Below, piece by piece: positions 35,521 to 39,299 of a stretch of DNA of 39,299 nucleotides. The notes under the pieces were generated by a model, which saw only the letters and a program-made list of their open reading frames with translations, ran no database searches and was not told the origin of the DNA. How positions within the stretch are numbered: the first letter of the stretch is position 1; every line of letters starts with the position of its first letter. A program made the translations under genes and the position numbers. This stretch comes from Sphingomonas sp. (lineage in GTDB: Bacteria > Pseudomonadota > Alphaproteobacteria > Sphingomonadales > Sphingomonadaceae): the NCBI GenBank assembly GCA_019508115.1, contig JAEKMC010000086.1, forward strand, positions 1 through 39,299, read 5' to 3'.

Positions 35521-38217
35521 ATGGACAAGCATTTCCTGACGCCGCTGTTCCTGCCTCGGTCGGTCGTCGTCTTCGCCGGCTCGGACGACCCGGCGGGCCA
35601 GACGCGGCAGGCGCGTGCGCTGCGCGCGGCGCTGCAGGCCGCCCCCGGCGCCAACCCGCCGCAGTTCCTGCACGGCGACACGACGGGCACACTGGGCGAG
35701 CTGGCGCGCTCGCGGGCCGACCTGGCCATCATCGCCCTGCCCCCCGAGCAGATCGCCGCGGCGCTGGAGGTGGCGGGGCGCATCGCCTGCCGCTCGGCGC
35801 TGATCGTCAGCGAGGGCGTCGAGCCCGAGCAGGCCACGCTGCTCAAGCGCATCGCGCGGCGCGAGGGCATGCACCTGCTGGGCCCCAACTGCCTGGGCTT
35901 CCAACGCCCGCACCTCAAGCTCAACGCGAGCGCCGCCGGCCCGCTGGCGGCCGAGGGGTCGCTGGCGCTGGTGTCGCAGTCCGGCGCACTCACGTCGGCC
36001 ATGCTGGACTGGGCGCAGCAGAACCACGTCGGCTTCAGCCAGGTCGTGTCGCTGGGGCCGAGCGCCGCGGTGGACCTGGCCCAGGTGCTGGACTTCCTGG
36101 CCAGCGACGCGCGCACGCAAAGCATCGTCGTCTACCTGGAGGGCATCTCCAGCGCCCGTCGCTTCATGAGCGCGCTGCGCTCGGCGGCGCATGCCAAGCC
36201 GGTCGTCGTGCTGAAGGCCGGCCGGCGCAGCGCCGGCAACGAGGCGGCGCTGACGCATTGCCGCGCCATCGTCGGCAGCGACGATGTCTTCGACGCCGCC
36301 TTGCGCCGCGCCGGCGCGGTGCGCGTGCGCAGCTTCGTGGAACTGTTCTCGGCCGCCAAATGCCTGGCCGCGCGCTACCGGCCCGTGGGCAAGCGCCTGG
36401 CCATCGTGACCAACGGCGGCGGGCCTGGCGTGCTGGCGGCGGACTGGGTCAGCGAGATCGGCCTGCAGCTCGCGCGCCTGTCACCCGACACGGCGCGCGC
36501 ACTGACCCCGAAGCTGCCGCCGCGAGCCTCGCTGACCGAACTGGTCGACCTCTCGGCCGAGGCCACGCCCGAGCATTTCCGCACCGCCATCGAAGCCGCC
36601 GCCGCCGACCCGACGGTCGACGGCATGCTGGCCGTCTACGCGCCGCAGCTGGGTTCCGATGCGACCGAGGTGGCGCGCGCCGTCGTCGCGGCGCGGGCCG
36701 CCACCGCCAAGCCGCTGCTGGGCTGCTGGATGGGCGACGCCTCCGTGCAGGAAGCGCGCCGCGTGCTGAACGACGGCGGCATCGCCAATTTCCGCACGCC
36801 CGAAGCCGCGGTGGGCGCGTTCGGCAACATCGCGTCGTTCTACGCCAACCAGCAGTTGCTGCTGCAGACGCCGCCGCCGATGTCCAGCCTCGCCCAGCCC
36901 GACGTCGAGGCAGCGCGCCTGCTGATCGAGAGCGTGCTGGCCGAGCGCCGCCGCACGCTGACCGAGATGGAAAGCAAGGCGCTGCTGGCGGCCTTCCACA
37001 TTCCCGTCACGCAGACGGTGCTGGCGCGCAGCGCCAACGAGGCCATGATGCTGGCAACCCAGCTGGGCTTTCCCGTCGCGCTGAAGATCGACTCGCCCGA
37101 CATCGCCCACAAGAGCGACGTGCAGGGCGTGGCGCTGAACATCCAGAGCGGCGCGGCCGCGCGCGACACCTTCAACGAGATGGTGGCGCGCGTGAAGCGG
37201 CTGCTGCCGCAGGCACGCATCAACGGCGTGACCGTGCAGAAGATGGCTGCCGCACGCCGTGGCCGCGAGGTCTGCGTGGGCCTGGTGACGGACGAGGCCG
37301 TCGGGCCGACCATCGTCTTCAGCGCGGGCGGCACGATGATCGAGCTGATCGCCGACCGCGCGATGGAGCTGCCGCCGCTGAACCAGTTCCTCGCCCGCCG
37401 CCTCATCGAGCGCGCGCGCATCGCCGAGACGCTGGCCGGGGGCTGGCAGGGCGGCGCACCGGCCGACCTGGAGGCGCTGGAGCGGGTGTTGCTGCGCGTC
37501 AGCGAGATGGTCTGCGAATTCCCGCAGCTGCGCGAGATGGACATCAACCCGCTAATCGTCGACGAGCACGGCGCCGTGGCGGTGGATGCACGCATCGTGC
37601 TGCAGCCGGGCCAGCAGGCCGCCAGCCCGCGCGCCTTCGACTACCCGCACCTGGCCATCCTGCCCTACCCGGCCCGCTTCGAGCAGGTCTGGCCGCTGTC
37701 CGGCGGCGGCGAGGTGACCGTGCGCCCGGTGCGGCCGGACGACGCGCAGATGCTGCAGGACCTGGTGCGCGGCCTGAAGCCCGAGAGCCGCTACTTCCGC
37801 TTCGCCAGCGCGATCCAGGAGCTGCCGCCGGGCCTGCTCGCCCGCCTGACGCTGATCGACTACGACCGCGAGATGGCGCTGGTGGCCGTCTACACCGAGC
37901 GCACCGCGCGCGACGACGGCGGCTTCGACGAGGCGGAGCGCATCGTCGGCGTGTCGCGCATCATCACCAACCCCGACCAGACCAGCTGCGAATTCAGCCT
38001 GCTCGTCGCCGATGACTTCGGCGGCAAGGGCCTGGGCTCCCGGCTGATGGAAGGCATCACGGACGCGGCGCGCGAGAAAGGGCTGTCGGACATCGAAGGC
38101 CTCGTGCTGACCCACAACGCCGACATGCTCAAGCTGATGCGCGGCCTCGGGTTCACGGTGAAACCCTTTCCCGAAGAGCCGGATTTCCGGCTCGTGTCGC
38201 GCTCACTGCAGGGTTGA
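35521..38217 (+). CDS. Bifunctional acyl-CoA synthetase (NDP-forming)/GNAT N-acetyltransferase
   Basis: CoA-binding and succinyl-CoA ligase-like domains (GPNCLGF, SQSGALTSAMLDWA, KIDSPDIAHKSDVQGV) followed by a GNAT domain (VRPVRPDDAQMLQDLVRGLKPESRYFRF). Confidence 0.92.
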   Translation: MDKHFLTPLFLPRSVVVFAGSDDPAGQTRQARALRAALQAAPGANPPQFLHGDTTGTLGELARSRADLAIIALPPEQIAAALEVAGRIACRSALIVSEGVEPEQATLLKRIARREGMHLLGPNCLGFQRPHLKLNASAAGPLAAEGSLALVSQSGALTSAMLDWAQQNHVGFSQVVSLGPSAAVDLAQVLDFLASDARTQSIVVYLEGISSARRFMSALRSAAHAKPVVVLKAGRRSAGNEAALTHCRAIVGSDDVFDAALRRAGAVRVRSFVELFSAAKCLAARYRPVGKRLAIVTNGGGPGVLAADWVSEIGLQLARLSPDTARALTPKLPPRASLTELVDLSAEATPEHFRTAIEAAAADPTVDGMLAVYAPQLGSDATEVARAVVAARAATAKPLLGCWMGDASVQEARRVLNDGGIANFRTPEAAVGAFGNIASFYANQQLLLQTPPPMSSLAQPDVEAARLLIESVLAERRRTLTEMESKALLAAFHIPVTQTVLARSANEAMMLATQLGFPVALKIDSPDIAHKSDVQGVALNIQSGAAARDTFNEMVARVKRLLPQARINGVTVQKMAAARRGREVCVGLVTDEAVGPTIVFSAGGTMIELIADRAMELPPLNQFLARRLIERARIAETLAGGWQGGAPADLEALERVLLRVSEMVCEFPQLREMDINPLIVDEHGAVAVDARIVLQPGQQAASPRAFDYPHLAILPYPARFEQVWPLSGGGEVTVRPVRPDDAQMLQDLVRGLKPESRYFRFASAIQELPPGLLARLTLIDYDREMALVAVYTERTARDDGGFDEAERIVGVSRIITNPDQTSCEFSLLVADDFGGKGLGSRLMEGITDAAREKGLSDIEGLVLTHNADMLKLMRGLGFTVKPFPEEPDFRLVSRSLQG

Positions 38218-38218
38218 T

Positions 38219-39160
38219 TCAGCCCAGTCTGGAAAGTCGCTCGGTCAGCAGCGCGAAGAAGCCGTCCGAGTCGACATGGCGCAGCACCTGCGCGTTGGCC
38301 GGCAGGCCGGTCACGGCCCACCAGTCGACGACGCTCATGCCCCGCGTCAGCTCGCTCGCCGTCTCGATACGCACGTTGCAATCGCGGCCGCTGAACAGCG
38401 CCGGGCGCAGCAGCCAGGCGATGACGCAGGGGTCATGCAGCGGGCCGCCGTCCTGGCCGTATTTCTCCTCGTCGTAGCGCTCGAAGAATTCCATCCACGC
38501 AGCGACGACCGGGCCGACGCGGTTGCCGATGGCGCGGATGGCCTCGATGCGCGCGGCCGTCGTCAGCGCTTCGTGGGTGACGTCCAGCGGTGCCATCGTG
38601 ATCGGCACGCCGCTCGTGAACACCTCGTGCGCGGCGCGCGGGTCGACGTAGAAGTTGAACTCCGCCGCCGGCGTCACGTTGCCGCCCTCGAAGAAACCGC
38701 CGCCCATCAGCACGATGCGGCGGATGCGCGGTGCGATGTCGGGCGCCTGGCGCAGCGCCAGCGCGATATTGGTCAACGGGCCCAGCGGGCACAGCGTCAC
38801 GGTGCCAGCCTCGCGCTCGCGCAGCGTCTGGATGATGAAGTCAACCGCGTGGCGCGGGTCCACCGCCAGCGTGGGCTCGGGCAGCTGCACGCCGTTCAGG
38901 CCGGTGTCGCCGTGCACGTGCTCGGCGGTCACCAGCGGCACGTCCAGCGGCCGGTCGGCGCCGGCGCAGATGGGCACGTCGCGCCGGCCGGCCAGTTCCA
39001 TGACCTTGCACGCGTTCAGCGTCGTCAGTGCGAGTGGCACGTTGCCGGCCACGGTCGTCACGCCCAGCAGTTCCAGCTCCGGGCTGGCCGCCGCGAGCAG
39101 CAGTGCGACGGCGTCGTCCTGGCCGGGGTCGGTGTCGATGATGATGGAGAGGGCGCTCAT
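38219..39160 (-). CDS. Nucleoside hydrolase (IUNH family)
   Basis: IIIDTDPGQDDAVALLLAAASPELELLGVTTVAGNVPL, LCPLGPLTNIALALRQ, FYVDPRAAHEVF. Confidence 0.95.
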   Translation of the reverse strand: MSALSIIIDTDPGQDDAVALLLAAASPELELLGVTTVAGNVPLALTTLNACKVMELAGRRDVPICAGADRPLDVPLVTAEHVHGDTGLNGVQLPEPTLAVDPRHAVDFIIQTLREREAGTVTLCPLGPLTNIALALRQAPDIAPRIRRIVLMGGGFFEGGNVTPAAEFNFYVDPRAAHEVFTSGVPITMAPLDVTHEALTTAARIEAIRAIGNRVGPVVAAWMEFFERYDEEKYGQDGGPLHDPCVIAWLLRPALFSGRDCNVRIETASELTRGMSVVDWWAVTGLPANAQVLRHVDSDGFFALLTERLSRLG

Positions 39161-39299
39161 GCGGGCTGGCTTCCGAGGTCGAGGTCGATGGCGCCGAACA
39201 GGCTGGCGCCGTCGGCGGATTTGAGGTCGAGATGCAGGCTGTCGCCGGGCGCGAGCGCCAGGTCGAGTGCGCCCAAGGCGGCACCGGCAAGCTGGCCGG
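39157..39299 (-). CDS. 3' end of an unidentified CDS (partial at window edge), overlapping the nucleoside hydrolase start
   Basis: Reading frame ...GALDLALAPGDSLHLDLKSADGASLFGAIDLDLGSQPA*; possibly an ABC-transporter ATPase C-terminal domain, but too short to assign. Confidence 0.45.
   Translation of the reverse strand, partial: GQLAGAALGALDLALAPGDSLHLDLKSADGASLFGAIDLDLGSQPA

Noticed and set aside
35517-38015. 832-aa plus-strand ORF within the acyl-CoA synthetase/GNAT gene
   Set aside because: Alternate frame of an obvious bifunctional gene (35521-38217); composition typical of GC-rich frame shadows.

Overview
GC-rich chromosomal window, probably Burkholderiales (inferred from gene content and composition only). 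Ordinary housekeeping and metabolic genes occupy about 20.8-39.3 kb. The accessory part is a ~19.2 kb element (about 421-19578) inserted in rtcB, exactly in the codons for the metal-binding GVDIGCGM motif. A shared 6-bp CGGCTG lies at both junctions. The element has a left-end, translationally coupled operon: a small primase-like protein, three tyrosine recombinases of 394, 535 and ~627 aa, and a TnpC/DUF6262-like coiled-coil protein. This resembles Tn554-type multi-recombinase transposons. Its cargo looks like a defence or nucleotide-metabolism island: two PD-(D/E)XK-type nucleases; an operon of DUF4031, a thymidylate-synthase-fold enzyme with the Asn->Asp change typical of dCMP hydroxymethylases, and a putative alpha-glutamyl/putrescinyl-thymine-pyrophosphorylase-like protein; a HigB/HigA-ImmA module with an in-frame amber codon; a coiled-coil protein of unknown function; DUF5677-like and HEPN-like proteins; a trypsin-like protease frameshifted at its catalytic Ser codon; an AbrB-like protein; and a DEDDh exonuclease. 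The most unusual structure is a second, ~265-bp insertion in the 3' end of the same rtcB (20467-20730). It has 31-bp perfect terminal inverted repeats enclosing two head-to-head hairpin arms. The arms share conserved blocks (AAGGCGCA, TGCAACGCCG) but have entirely different, still perfectly self-complementary stems. That is a covariation-like pattern suggesting selection on folded structure.
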